Source: Candidatus Thorarchaeota archaeon
Lineage (GTDB): Archaea; Asgardarchaeota; Thorarchaeia; Thorarchaeales; Thorarchaeaceae
Direction of reading: 5' to 3'
Assembly: GCA_011365025.1 (NCBI GenBank)
Contig: RDOF01000037.1
Location: forward strand, 1 to 27,290
Length of the DNA stretch: 27,290 bases
The number at the start of each line of letters is the position of its first letter. The first letter of the stretch is position 1. The position numbers and the translations under genes were made by a program. Positions 16,163 through 25,129 of the stretch are shown here, in pieces. The notes below the pieces were generated by a model. It had not been told where the DNA came from. It saw only the letters and a program-made list of their open reading frames with translations, and ran no database searches.

Positions 16163-16302
16163 GTTTAACCCTGCACGCTACTCCTAACAGGTAGGTTTGG
16201 CAATTATGCACATTTGTCATTCTCTTAGCTGTATACTTGGGGAGGTGAGAGCTAGCCGAATCTAAAGGTGCAGTCTAAGGCACGAACACAGGTTGATGTG
16301 AA

Positions 16303-16974
16303 TCAGATTTCTATCAGTACTCCACGATCCGAAGGAGTACATGACAAGGTGCCTCCAATATCTACGTTCTCAAGTCGAACCCAGAAATGACCTGTTGAAA
16401 CCTCACAAGTCAGGTCCTCATAAACAACTGAGTTTGTGATATTGATGGCATTATTGCCCGGACAATTTAGTCCATGGTAGAAGTGTATTGTGTCGAAGGT
16501 GGCGTTTGTGGCCGTCAGATTGATGTTGCCATGCCCTGCCAATGCCTCAATATCAATTGTGTATGCGCGGTTTATTGTGACATTGACATAGGCTTCGGCA
16601 TCTCCCTTGTTCAAGGCACAAACGTCAGCGGGATTTTCCTTCAATATCTGAATGCTCACATATCTATCATTGCCACTATGTGTGACTTGAAGGCCTGTGT
16701 TCTTACCTGTAGCTCCTTCCACCAGCACGGTTAGCTTGTAGTTGATTCTAATCATGAAACCAGGATCATCTACAATATTGAATGTGACATTGTGAAAACA
16801 CACATCATAGTAGATTGAGATATTCACGGCCTCAGGATAGGTGGCCTCATTAATCGTTACAGTTTCATCATATGCAACCAATGGTTCTAGGGTAAGCAGG
16901 ACGTATAGGCCACCCACAACGAGAGCGGTTGCCAACAGCACTGCGAAGCATATGCCCATGGATCTTGTTCTCAT
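16303..16974 (-). CDS. exported cysteine-containing surface protein, unknown function
   Basis: This 223-residue protein is not recognised. Residues 8-28 form a signal anchor (or signal peptide), and the rest is predicted to be outside. The exterior part is beta-strand rich. It has many N-x-S/T sequons (NIS, NVT, NLT, NAT, NIT) suited to archaeal N-glycosylation, and five cysteines (about 59, 119, 171, 190, 212). The pattern of short strands ending in small turns could form a beta-helix-like stack of the DUF4097 type, but this is a guess. The ATG at 16974 has a strong GGTGAGG five bases upstream. It is divergent from the first NTPase gene. The disulfide-capable exterior may depend on the thiol system at 1496-2788, but nothing links them directly. 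Confidence 0.65.
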   Translation of the reverse strand: MRTRSMGICFAVLLATALVVGGLYVLLTLEPLVAYDETVTINEATYPEAVNISIYYDVCFHNVTFNIVDDPGFMIRINYKLTVLVEGATGKNTGLQVTHSGNDRYVSIQILKENPADVCALNKGDAEAYVNVTINRAYTIDIEALAGHGNINLTATNATFDTIHFYHGLNCPGNNAINITNSVVYEDLTCEVSTGHFWVRLENVDIGGTLSCTPSDRGVLIEI

Positions 16975-17137
16975 TTTTTCCTCACCATACTTCTATTCTG
17001 CTCCGGAATAATCCCCTCATTCATCATTTGAGGTTTCCTCGGTTGGAATCCGCAAACAGAAGGCCATTTGTTTCGGTTTGTTTTGTCAGTGGCAGCGGGG
17101 GGCTTTTCACGCAAAGGCTAATGGCCAACCGGCTACC

Positions 17138-17189
17138 TTATGAGAACCCTTAGCTACTGGAAAACATCGCGCGACCAGAGGTGAGGGGC
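17138..17189 (+). promoter_or_regulatory. promoter and translation-start module, NTPase copy 1
   Basis: TTATGAGAACCCTTAGCTAC begins exactly 52 bases before the TTG start and matches copy 2 at 19 of 22 bases over 17138-17159. The last 19 bases (17171-17189, beginning GCGACCAGAGGT) match the same block before copies 2 and 3. The Shine-Dalgarno GAGGT is seven bases before the TTG. The CTTATG element is probably the TATA box. Confidence 0.6.
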
Positions 17190-20100
17190 TTGTACGAGCA
17201 CTTCCGACCATCCGAGCGGGTGTTTGTTGATAGAGCGGAGCAACTGAGCTGGATGTCAGAGGCGCTTCGGCGAAGCAGGGAGAAGAGCGTAGTGCTTCAT
17301 CTCAGTGGCATAGGTGGCATCGGCAAGAGCTCCCTTCTTGAACACTGGCACTCCACCATCGAAAAGAGCATCATACTTGATTGCGGCCGTGTCACTGACT
17401 TTTTTGACCGGCTAAACGCGATCGCAAAGGGAGCGGTTCGCGTCGGGATTTCGCTCAGCAGATTCGATGTACTATGGAGCATCCGCCAGCGTTTTGTGCA
17501 AGGTGTAGAACCTGCGAAGGAGGAAGGCAGAGGGTGGGCCATGGAGGTTTTGGCACCACTTCCCTTCATTGGGTCTCTTACCGGGATTGGGACTGCCATC
17601 AAGGTGATTAGTCAGAAGATCTCGCCAAAGATAGCAGGCAAGTACGGCAGTCTCGGGAATTGGTTGCAGAGTCGATTGGGAACGGACTACCTTGAGGAGC
17701 TTCTAGAGATTCTTTGGAAAGAACCTCGCAATGCAGAGTTTCTATATCTTGATGCACTTCTTGAGGACCTAAATAGTCGTAAGCACTCGGAACTGCCAGT
17801 CCTGATGATTCTGGATGGCTTTGATGAGGTGAATGATGATGAACCGCGGTGGAATTATCGAGGGCGGAAGATATCTGAAGCTGAGTTGTGGCTTGTTTTT
17901 CTCTCTTCACTTTTAAACTCTGTTGGCGTTGTCGCCAGCAGAAAGGCATTGCCGATGAACCTGGATGTCGGGCTCAGCATCGAAACGGCTGAGCTCTGCG
18001 AGCTGGATAATCCCAGCTGTTTGGAGTTCCTTGTGAAGCGAGACCTGGATGACGAAACGCTGCAGAAGAAGATAGCTGAGGTGAGCGGCGGTAATCCCTT
18101 TATTCTCGATACGATCTGCGACATGTTCGAAATGGGAGGTCTCTCAGCCAAGAATGTCGAGAGCTTTAGAGCTGATACCTTGGAAGAGGTCCGCATAAAG
18201 AGCTGGAAGAAGCTCTTCAGTCAAGTCAAAGACCTGGAGCCAATCATTGAACGAGCTGGTCTGCTACCGCATTTTGACAAGAATCTGCTCGAGGTTGTTT
18301 ACCCAGGCTTAAAGCCGTATCAATGGGAACAGCTAATACGGTTCAGTTTCGTAAGGAACAGAGGCGACGAAACCTGGGAGCTTCATAATCTCGCAAAGGA
18401 CCTTGTTGTGACAGAGCTGGGCCGGCAGCTGGGTCCATTATGTGACGATGTTTCCAATCTGCTTGAGAAGGAGTCTCACGAAGAGAACAATTCTTCCATG
18501 CTCGGGCTGGCCTTCTCAGTTAAAGCTCTGCATTCAGAGGAAGATGCAATACTCAAAGTAAAGGATGTCATTTCTGATCTTATTGGAAGAGAATCTATCA
18601 AAGAGGCTCTTGGAATATTGAATAGCCTTACCTTCAGAACACCCAGAGGAAAAGCGGAGCATAGCGGTTTGTCGGGCTGGGCTTTGTATTATGAGTGCAG
18701 GTATGGAGAATCGGAAGCCTGCCTAGGAGATGCGATAGCTGTTCTTGAGGACTTCGGGAGCAGTGACCTGATGAAACACGGAGACAGCCTTGCTAGATTT
18801 CTACATGTCTTTGGACTGCTTATGCAAGACACTTCTAGATTGGCCGAGGCTGAAACACTCTTTGCCCGAGGATTGGAGATTCGGAGGCAATTAGCTGCTG
18901 AGGATCCTGAACGTCATTCAAAGCATCTTTCTGAGCAGCTTACAAACTTCGCGTACTTCCAGTGCAATTACCTTAGCCAGCTAGAGGAAGCGGTGAAGCT
19001 GGCTCAGGAGGCCGTTGATCTACTCAGCCAATACAAAAAACAAGAGGATTTGCCTTTCTCTTTGAATGTACTAGGTCTTGTGCTAAGCACAATGGGGAAT
19101 CTTTCAGAATCCTCAAGGACCCTTCAAGAGGCAATAGAAAGGCAGAGAGCTGTTGTCGCCAACGACCCAACCAATACACGTCGGAAGGCCGTATTGGCTG
19201 CTATGACCCGTAACTTGGCTCTGCAATTCTATCTACAAGGAAACATTCCTGAAACCTTGAATTTGGAACGAGAGGCTCTTGAGATCAGGAAGGAGCTCTA
19301 TGCCGCAGATCCAGTGGTTTATGCAGGGCGCTTAGCCTTCGAATTGGGTTCGATGGGCTCTATGTTTTACCTTGCTCGGCAGGTTTCCAAAGCGGAACCA
19401 TATCTCGTGGAGTCCTTGAAGATGTATGAGGAGCTGGAAGAGAGAGAGCCTGGGCTATGGGCGATTCCTCTATCTCAAGCCTTGTTTGATTTATCCTACG
19501 TACTGCTATACTTGGAGAGAAATTCCGAAGCTAACGCCATTACAGGCAGAGCAATTCGGAAGATTAAGGAATTTCAAAGGCAGTTCGGAAAGACACCGCT
19601 TACTGCCCGAATTCTAGGTATTGAGCCTTCCCGCACTTTACTACAGCTATGTGCGCGAACCTATAGAATGGACTTGGCAAAATCCTTGATGGACGAGGTA
19701 TCTGGCATCTATGATGAGAATGAAAGCACATCCGAATTCGCCAGTCACCTTGAAGGACAGGCCTTCAACAACATGGGCGCGTTTCATCTCCTTATGCGCC
19801 GACAATTGGAAGCAAGAGGCAAGCTTGAGAAGGCGTCAAGTATTCTTAGTCGCGTTAGGGATTGCGCCGGTGTAGTTTCAGAGAACGCCTTTTCAATGGT
19901 ACTCTGTAACATGGCCATTTTGCAGCAAAGGGATGGCCGATTGGAAGAGGCGCATGAACTCTATCAGCAGTCCCTTGGCATTCTCGAGGAAATCGGTCCT
20001 AAGATACCAATACGATTCCGACATACACATGCGGTTGCGTTGACTAATCACTCGATACTTCTAAGAAACATGAATTTGCTCGATGATGCAGAATCGGAGT

Positions 20101-20603
20101 TATCGCGAGCAATCGAGTTTGAGAGGGAATTCACAGAGATCGAACCGTATTTGCATGAGCCAATACTGGCACTATCACTAAATAGTCAGGGCATTCTCTT
20201 CTCAACAATGGATAGGTTTTCAGAGGCAGAGGACTCACTCAATGAGGCGGTTCAAATTAGAAGAAGGCTTGCAAAGCGAACCCCGGAAATGCATCAGGCA
20301 GGGCTGGCAACATCACTGCATAATCATGGGATTCTAATGAGCAGGATTGCCAAATCGACGCAGGCTGAGAAGGCATTCAGAGAGGCTCTGGAGATCTGGG
20401 AGCGGCTAGTAGCCACGGCGCCTGAGCTTTTCAATCCCAAACGAGCTATGACACTGCATCACCTACGAATCCTACTTCTTGAAGATGAAACCAGGCAGAA
20501 GGAAACTAAATCTATCAGGAAGTGTCTCTCAAGCATGAACTTCGAGTTCTCGGATGCTGCAGAGCTGTGGATCGAAGAGGAGGAGCCGCTGTTCTTTTCG
20601 TAG
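17190..20603 (+). CDS. STAND-type P-loop NTPase with TPR repeats, copy 1
   Basis: The 1137-residue protein belongs to the STAND (NACHT/NB-ARC-like) signalling ATPases. Walker A is GIGGIGKSS (about 40-48), Walker B is LMILDGFDE (about 205-213), a sensor-like VVASRK follows (about 248), then SGGNPF (about 300) and a winged-helix part with WELHNLAKDL (about 396-405), the counterpart of the NLR MHD motif. A 150-residue insertion between Walker A and B contains PFIGSLTGIGTAIKVISQKI. From about residue 450 onward, helical repeats of the TPR type fill the rest, more irregular than in copy 2. No separate effector domain is visible at either end. TTG 17190 is chosen over GTG 17181 because copies 2 and 3 start at the aligned TTG and lack a start codon at the aligned GTG position. 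It has the most canonical Walker B of the three copies. Confidence 0.85.
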   Translation: MYEHFRPSERVFVDRAEQLSWMSEALRRSREKSVVLHLSGIGGIGKSSLLEHWHSTIEKSIILDCGRVTDFFDRLNAIAKGAVRVGISLSRFDVLWSIRQRFVQGVEPAKEEGRGWAMEVLAPLPFIGSLTGIGTAIKVISQKISPKIAGKYGSLGNWLQSRLGTDYLEELLEILWKEPRNAEFLYLDALLEDLNSRKHSELPVLMILDGFDEVNDDEPRWNYRGRKISEAELWLVFLSSLLNSVGVVASRKALPMNLDVGLSIETAELCELDNPSCLEFLVKRDLDDETLQKKIAEVSGGNPFILDTICDMFEMGGLSAKNVESFRADTLEEVRIKSWKKLFSQVKDLEPIIERAGLLPHFDKNLLEVVYPGLKPYQWEQLIRFSFVRNRGDETWELHNLAKDLVVTELGRQLGPLCDDVSNLLEKESHEENNSSMLGLAFSVKALHSEEDAILKVKDVISDLIGRESIKEALGILNSLTFRTPRGKAEHSGLSGWALYYECRYGESEACLGDAIAVLEDFGSSDLMKHGDSLARFLHVFGLLMQDTSRLAEAETLFARGLEIRRQLAAEDPERHSKHLSEQLTNFAYFQCNYLSQLEEAVKLAQEAVDLLSQYKKQEDLPFSLNVLGLVLSTMGNLSESSRTLQEAIERQRAVVANDPTNTRRKAVLAAMTRNLALQFYLQGNIPETLNLEREALEIRKELYAADPVVYAGRLAFELGSMGSMFYLARQVSKAEPYLVESLKMYEELEEREPGLWAIPLSQALFDLSYVLLYLERNSEANAITGRAIRKIKEFQRQFGKTPLTARILGIEPSRTLLQLCARTYRMDLAKSLMDEVSGIYDENESTSEFASHLEGQAFNNMGAFHLLMRRQLEARGKLEKASSILSRVRDCAGVVSENAFSMVLCNMAILQQRDGRLEEAHELYQQSLGILEEIGPKIPIRFRHTHAVALTNHSILLRNMNLLDDAESELSRAIEFEREFTEIEPYLHEPILALSLNSQGILFSTMDRFSEAEDSLNEAVQIRRRLAKRTPEMHQAGLATSLHNHGILMSRIAKSTQAEKAFREALEIWERLVATAPELFNPKRAMTLHHLRILLLEDETRQKETKSIRKCLSSMNFEFSDAAELWIEEEEPLFFS

Positions 20604-20652
20604 CAGAGGCCTAGGTTCGGCAATCAACTCAGGAATTGCGAAGAAATCGTAC

Positions 20653-20660
20653 TATTTTTA
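20653..20660 (+). promoter_or_regulatory. TATA-like box before the surface-protein gene
   Basis: TATTTTTA lies 50 bases after the end of NTPase copy 1 and 56 bases before the ATG at 20716. It predicts a transcript start near 20682. The gene therefore appears to have its own promoter, unlike the NTPase modules, whose sequence it does not share. Confidence 0.35.
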
Positions 20661-20715
20661 TCAAATCGAATGCAAATCTACTACTGAATCATATGGCTCA
20701 CTGGAGAGATGCAAA

Positions 20716-21756
20716 ATGAGAAGGAAAGGTATTGCGTTGTGCTCGGCTCTGCTTCTAGGTTTTGTCTTACTAGCACAAGTTGCGGCAGAACCAACAAGTC
20801 AAGGACTGGAGTGGACTGTCAACGTAGGAGATGTGCATTATTTCATTGTGGACTACTGGGAGGGCGGCGATGCCATACACGAGGATATGTACTACAATGT
20901 TTCGTCAAATCATGCAGCAATGCCTGATCCTCTGGTTGATTGGTGGGATATCCCAGACGTGCCCCTGAATCTCTACTTCGCAAACGGCACCGATGCAAGC
21001 ATGCTTGCAGTTCTTTTCGCATACGGGTGGAAGGTCACAGTCCCAATTGGGAATTGGACCTTGATGGACGAACTCATTGAGAACGTCACCGAATTCACCA
21101 TCTTTGATCCACTTCCAACAAATGCAAGTGCCAACGTGAATACCTGGTTACATTGGGGATTCTCCTATAATGCTACTGTTGACACATACATCGTACTGAC
21201 TGCGAATACCACATATTTGAAATCTGATGGCGTGCTTGCCTCACTGCACCTCTTGGCTTATGATACAGGGATTCTATTTGGGGGAATCATCATTCTTCGA
21301 GATGGGCATCTGCCTGACCTGCAAGCTCCTGATGATATAGACTACATCGTCGGAGAAACTGGGCATCAGATAGTGTGGAATGCGACAGACCAGAGTCCTG
21401 CAGGCTATATGGTCTTCAAAGATGAGGTTGAAATACGCCGCGGTTTCTGGAATGCGTCATCAGAAGAGATCACCGTGGATGTTGACGGTCTGGATGCGGG
21501 AACGTATAATTACACGGTTGTGTTTTACGAAGCAAGTGGAATTAGTGCTTCAGATACTGTGTGGGTTGATGTCGGTGAGCCGGCTACCACGACCACCTCG
21601 ACAACCACAGCAACCACCACAACTAGTACAACAACAGCCACGACGGCTGACGGGTTTGATTTGAATGAATTCCTCAGAGAAAATGCGCTTGTAATCGCAG
21701 GTATCGCTGGCATCGCAGTAATCCTAATTATCGTGGTCATAGTGAAACGACGGTGA
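20716..21756 (+). CDS. cell-surface protein with Thr-rich stalk and C-terminal anchor
   Basis: The 346-residue protein starts with a signal peptide (RRKGIALCSALLLGFVLLAQVAA). An exterior region of about 260 residues follows, rich in aromatic residues and N-x-S/T sequons. Next is a stalk of about 20 residues that is nearly all threonine, and then a C-terminal membrane helix (ALVIAGIAGIAVILIIVVIV) ending in KRR. This is the usual build of archaeal envelope proteins anchored to the membrane. Residues about 225-300 (GETGHQIVWNATDQSPAGYMVFKDE to the stalk) resemble an Ig/fibronectin-type beta-sandwich. The ATG at 20716 has GGAG nine bases upstream; a longer open frame from 20554 would overlap NTPase copy 1 and lacks a signal peptide. 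Function is unknown. Its place between two NTPase paralogues is notable. Confidence 0.8.
   Translation: MRRKGIALCSALLLGFVLLAQVAAEPTSQGLEWTVNVGDVHYFIVDYWEGGDAIHEDMYYNVSSNHAAMPDPLVDWWDIPDVPLNLYFANGTDASMLAVLFAYGWKVTVPIGNWTLMDELIENVTEFTIFDPLPTNASANVNTWLHWGFSYNATVDTYIVLTANTTYLKSDGVLASLHLLAYDTGILFGGIIILRDGHLPDLQAPDDIDYIVGETGHQIVWNATDQSPAGYMVFKDEVEIRRGFWNASSEEITVDVDGLDAGTYNYTVVFYEASGISASDTVWVDVGEPATTTTSTTTATTTTSTTTATTADGFDLNEFLRENALVIAGIAGIAVILIIVVIVKRR
21586..21639 (+). repeat. 27-base tandem repeat encoding Thr-rich stalk
   Basis: Two adjacent nine-codon units each encode TTTTSTTTA. The DNA differs at synonymous codons, so the peptide rather than the nucleotide sequence seems to be conserved. Such stalks in archaeal surface proteins are often O-glycosylated and lift the exterior domain away from the membrane. 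Confidence 0.7.
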
Positions 21757-21768
21757 TCTCAGCCTGGT

Positions 21769-21803
21769 TCACCCTGACAATCCGGGTGACTCTTTCTTTT
21801 CTC
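21769..21803 (+). terminator. hairpin plus pyrimidine run after the surface-protein gene
   Basis: TCACCC and GGGTGA pair as a six-base stem with a nine-base loop, 13 bases after the stop. CTCTTTCTTTTCTC follows. The T-rich run fits archaeal termination; the stem may be incidental. It would separate the surface-protein transcript from NTPase copy 2. Confidence 0.4.
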
Positions 21804-21850
21804 GCAAATCAATTAGCTGCCATGGCTTATGGAATAGGCTACCGACTAGC

Positions 21851-21902
21851 TTATGAGAAACATTAGCTATTGCATTTTGCTGCGTGACTAGAGGTTTGGA
21901 GA
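21851..21902 (+). promoter_or_regulatory. promoter and translation-start module, NTPase copy 2
   Basis: The module has the same two blocks at the same distance from the TTG as in copy 1: TTATGAGAAACATTAGCTAT from -52, and GTGACTAGAGGTTTGGAGA directly before the start, with GAGGT seven bases from the TTG. The bases between the two blocks are not conserved. Confidence 0.6.
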
Positions 21903-24900
21903 TTGTACAAACGGTACGAGCCATCTGAACAGGTGTTCGTGGACAGAGAGGAGTATCTCGAGTGGATGGATGAGGCTCTCAAGAGGTGCAAGGAGCAATC
22001 CGTTGTACTCCATATTAGGGGGATAGGTGGCATCGGCAAGAGTTCGCTACTGGCTTATTGGACTAGAACCATTGATTCCACTATTCGTCTTGACTGCCAG
22101 CAATATCCTGAGTTCTATGCTCGATTGAATGTCTTGGCGAAGGGGGCGATTCTACTTGGGATTCAACTGCCAAGATTCGATGTGCTTTGGCAGATTCGTC
22201 AGCGCTTTGTAGAAGGTGTTGAGCCGGTCCGTGAGGAAGGCCGCGAGTGGGCTAAAGAAGTGGTCACGTTAATCCCCTTTATTGGATCGCTAGCAAGTAT
22301 AGGGAGTGCAATCAAGGCAGTAGGAGCGAAAGTTACTCCTAAGCTAAAGGGAAGATACAGCAGTCTGGGCAAGTGGCTACAAGAGGTTCTCGGGAAGAAC
22401 CATGTGGAGCGCCTTCTTGAAATCCTCTGGAAAGAGCCCCGTCATGCGGAATTTCTCTTCCTGGATGCGCTATTAGAGGATCTGAATGGCAGAAAGAGTG
22501 CGGAGCGGCCCTTGATATTCCTCTTTGACCATTTCGAATATGTTGATGCTGAAGCTGCTCACTGGCGGTATTCTGGAAAGCAGATAACTGAAGCGCAACT
22601 ATGGTGTGTTTTCTTATCCTCGCTGTCCAATTGTGTTGGAGTCATGGCAAGTAGGAAGTCAGTGGTTGAAACTCAAGATATTACGATAGAGAATTCAGAG
22701 TTAACAGAACTTGAGAGGGAGAGCTGCATTGAGCTCTTAGACTTGAGAGGAGTAAAGGATTCAGAACTCCGAAACCGAATTGTGAGCGTGAGCGGCGGGA
22801 ATCCATTCGTAATCGGTGCGATATGCGACCTTGCAGATGCGGGCGGGCTCTCACTTGAAAAGGTAGAAGACCTGCGAGCGGACACTCTAGAGGCTGTGCG
22901 CCTTAAGACTTGGAGAAGGCTGTTCGATCAAGCTACTGATTTGCTTAGTATAGTTGAGAAAGCAGGTCTTGTTCCATTCTTCAATCGTCGAATAATGATA
23001 ATAATTGCTCCAGAGATGAGGACTGACCAATGGGACAGGTTGGTTCATCTCAGTTTTGTGAAGGATAGGGGAAACGGGACTTGGGTGCTTCACGATCTGG
23101 CGAGGGATCTCATCATAGCTGAACTCAATCAACGATTGCAGACTTCCACAAACGAAATAGCCACACTTCTTGAAGAGTCATCGAACCAGGAGTCTGATTA
23201 CACTCTTCTGGGATTAGCCATCTCTGCTCAAGCTGTTGCATCTGAAAGAGAGGCTGAGGCTAGGCTTAGTTCCATAGTTACGGACCTAGCATGGAATTAC
23301 GAATTCTCCAATGCTCTTGCCTTGCTGAATGCAGTGACAATCAATACAAAGGTAGGCCGTGCCATAATTCAGGGACTCAAAGGGTGTATTCTTACATTTC
23401 TAAACAGATACGCGGATGGAGAACATGAACTTCTCAGTGCGCTTGAAGTATTTGAAGAGAATGAGGAAGACGCCCCAGATGAGCTCGCAATTCACAAAGC
23501 GCAGGCTTTGCGAGATTATGGGATTTTGCTTCATAAAACACAAAGAACGTCGGATGGAATAGATATTATACAAAGGTCTGCAAGTCTTTATGGCAAACTT
23601 GACGAAAAAACACAGGGGTTCAGATTCGATAATATGGGACGAGCCTACTGGTGGCTTGGTATGGCACTAACTGGTACTCACAGACCAGGGGAGGGTGAGC
23701 AAGCACACAGAAAGGCGTATGAACTCGCCAAGAAATCTAAGCCTACAGCATCCTACGTGCCAGCGAGATTCATCATGACTTCACTCCGCGGCATCGGACT
23801 CGCACAAGCGCTAGCAGGAAAGACCAAGGAGGCTGAAGCGACTTTAAGTGAGAACTTGGCAATCTCCAGAGAGTTGGCGAAAAAACGACCCGAGATTAGA
23901 TTTACTGTGGCAATGTATGCGACTGATTTAGGTGACCTACTAAGGTTAATGAGTAGGCCATCTGAAGCAATTGGCCTGCTACAAGAAGCAGTTGATGTAA
24001 CAAGAGAATATGTCGAGAAGGAGCACGGGAGCCATTCGCAATCTCTAGTACTGAGTCTCAATAATCTGGCGAAGCCTCTCTGGCAAACTGGCAGGTATGA
24101 AGAAGCCTCCGAGAAATATCAAGAGGCACTAGCTCTATCAAGAAACCTTGCCGAGAAGAATCCTGATGCTTTCCTGCCCTATGTCGCTTGGACTCTCCTT
24201 GACTATGCAGTTCTACTAAGAGTAACTGGTCGGACCTCCGAGGCTGAAGAGGCCTGTGGTGAAGCTCTCAGGCTTCATAAGAAACTCTCCGCTGAATCTC
24301 CAGACAGATATCTGAGAATATTGGCGTGGAACCTCAATAATCTGGCTGTCATTCTGAGGGAAATTGGCAGAATTACGCAAGCTGAGGAATCCTATCGAGA
24401 AGCACTTGATAGGGCAAGGGAAATTGCCAAGAAAGCTCCTGAATGTGTCTACGTTGCGGACCTATTGGCTACCATCATTAGCAACTCAGCTGTTCTTCTT
24501 AGACAGATTGGGAAAACACAAGAAGCAAGGGGCACGATCCAGGAAGCGCTAGCGCTCAGAAGACAACTTGCAGAGAAAGCTCCCGAGCTTTTTCTCCATC
24601 GAGTCGCTACTACACTCAACAACCTTGGTATAGTTCTATTCGAAACCGGAAAGCCATCTGAAGCAGAAGAGGCTTTCAGAGAGGCACTTAAAATTCGCAG
24701 GGAATTGCTTGAAAAATCACCAGAGCAATACAAAGCTCAAGTTGTGTCTACTCTTAGCAACCTCGGCATTCTGCTAAGGCAAATTGGCCGAACTGAGGAG
24801 GCACGGGATGCATATTGTGAAGCGATTGACCTAGGGGAACGACTGCTTGCCCAGGCTCCGATGGTCTATCAGCATGATTTAGCGAAAATCCTCTGCAATT

Positions 24901-25049
24901 ATGCACTCGTCATTTCCGACCTCGGCATCATGGATACATCACAGAAGGTCATGGCGAAACTGAAGGAAATGGGAGTCGAGAAACTGCCCAAGAGCGAGGA
25001 GTGGTCAGAGGAAGAAGAGGCAGAGGCCAACCCTGCAGGTGTAACGTAA
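21903..25049 (+). CDS. STAND-type P-loop NTPase with regular TPR array, copy 2
   Basis: The 1048-residue protein is a paralogue of copies 1 and 3. Walker A is GIGGIGKSS (40-48). The Walker B region reads LIFLFDHFEYV (about 204-214), so the acidic pair of copy 1 (DE) is replaced by EY. GVMASRK, SGGNPF (about 297-302) and WVLHDLARDL (394-403, MHD-like) follow. The insertion contains PFIGSLASIGSAIKAVGAKV. The C-terminal half is TPR-like; six consecutive units of about 46 residues at residues 734-1011 follow the pattern EAxxxxxEALxxxRxLAxKxP, then TLNNLGxLLRxxGR. It ends in an acidic tail (SEEWSEEEEAEA). Start TTG 21903 is supported by the conserved module. Such repeats usually bind proteins or peptides, so this part is the likely sensor. 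Confidence 0.87.
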   Translation: MYKRYEPSEQVFVDREEYLEWMDEALKRCKEQSVVLHIRGIGGIGKSSLLAYWTRTIDSTIRLDCQQYPEFYARLNVLAKGAILLGIQLPRFDVLWQIRQRFVEGVEPVREEGREWAKEVVTLIPFIGSLASIGSAIKAVGAKVTPKLKGRYSSLGKWLQEVLGKNHVERLLEILWKEPRHAEFLFLDALLEDLNGRKSAERPLIFLFDHFEYVDAEAAHWRYSGKQITEAQLWCVFLSSLSNCVGVMASRKSVVETQDITIENSELTELERESCIELLDLRGVKDSELRNRIVSVSGGNPFVIGAICDLADAGGLSLEKVEDLRADTLEAVRLKTWRRLFDQATDLLSIVEKAGLVPFFNRRIMIIIAPEMRTDQWDRLVHLSFVKDRGNGTWVLHDLARDLIIAELNQRLQTSTNEIATLLEESSNQESDYTLLGLAISAQAVASEREAEARLSSIVTDLAWNYEFSNALALLNAVTINTKVGRAIIQGLKGCILTFLNRYADGEHELLSALEVFEENEEDAPDELAIHKAQALRDYGILLHKTQRTSDGIDIIQRSASLYGKLDEKTQGFRFDNMGRAYWWLGMALTGTHRPGEGEQAHRKAYELAKKSKPTASYVPARFIMTSLRGIGLAQALAGKTKEAEATLSENLAISRELAKKRPEIRFTVAMYATDLGDLLRLMSRPSEAIGLLQEAVDVTREYVEKEHGSHSQSLVLSLNNLAKPLWQTGRYEEASEKYQEALALSRNLAEKNPDAFLPYVAWTLLDYAVLLRVTGRTSEAEEACGEALRLHKKLSAESPDRYLRILAWNLNNLAVILREIGRITQAEESYREALDRAREIAKKAPECVYVADLLATIISNSAVLLRQIGKTQEARGTIQEALALRRQLAEKAPELFLHRVATTLNNLGIVLFETGKPSEAEEAFREALKIRRELLEKSPEQYKAQVVSTLSNLGILLRQIGRTEEARDAYCEAIDLGERLLAQAPMVYQHDLAKILCNYALVISDLGIMDTSQKVMAKLKEMGVEKLPKSEEWSEEEEAEANPAGVT
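24102..24935 (+). repeat. six tandem 46-residue TPR-type repeats in NTPase copy 2
   Basis: Six units of about 138 bases follow one another without gaps, each beginning with an E/Q-A-x-E/G motif and ending with a GR/GK turn. Individual units differ at many positions, so this is an old array under selection rather than a recent expansion. The long unit (46 rather than 34 residues) matches the extended TPR_10/TPR_12-like type common in archaeal NTPase fusions. Confidence 0.75.
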
Positions 25050-25077
25050 AACACTCAAAGAAAAGGAACCAACTTAC

Positions 25078-25129
25078 TTATTTGAAAGACCTGTGTTTGC
25101 TATGCATTACGTGACTCGAGGTTAGGAGA
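25078..25129 (+). promoter_or_regulatory. promoter and translation-start module, NTPase copy 3
   Basis: TTATTTGAAAGACC begins at -52 and keeps the CTTAT core but has lost the TTAGCTA part of copies 1 and 2. The start-proximal block GTGACTCGAGGTTAGGAGA is nearly identical to that of copy 2. Only 28 bases separate the copy 2 stop from the module, so the promoter is wholly intergenic. Confidence 0.55.

Noticed and set aside
16238..16270. Very strong Shine-Dalgarno-like GGGGAGGTGA on the plus strand between dinB and the exported-protein gene.
   Set aside because: The reading frames that follow stop within a few codons, so no gene is supported.
17040..17056. GGTTGGAATCC, which resembles a tRNA T-arm.
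   Set aside because: The invariant C of the T-loop is missing and no acceptor, D or anticodon stems can be found around it.
17181..17189. GTG start three codons upstream for NTPase copy 1.
   Set aside because: The GTG overlaps the Shine-Dalgarno sequence, and the aligned codon in copies 2 and 3 is GTT, not a start; the aligned TTG is shared by all.
17494..17501. Another TTGTGCAA inside NTPase copy 1.
   Set aside because: It is within coding sequence with no dyad partner and is expected by chance.
20554..20715. Upstream extension of the surface-protein frame into NTPase copy 1.
   Set aside because: It would place 54 charged residues before a good signal peptide; the ATG at 20716 has a ribosome-binding site.
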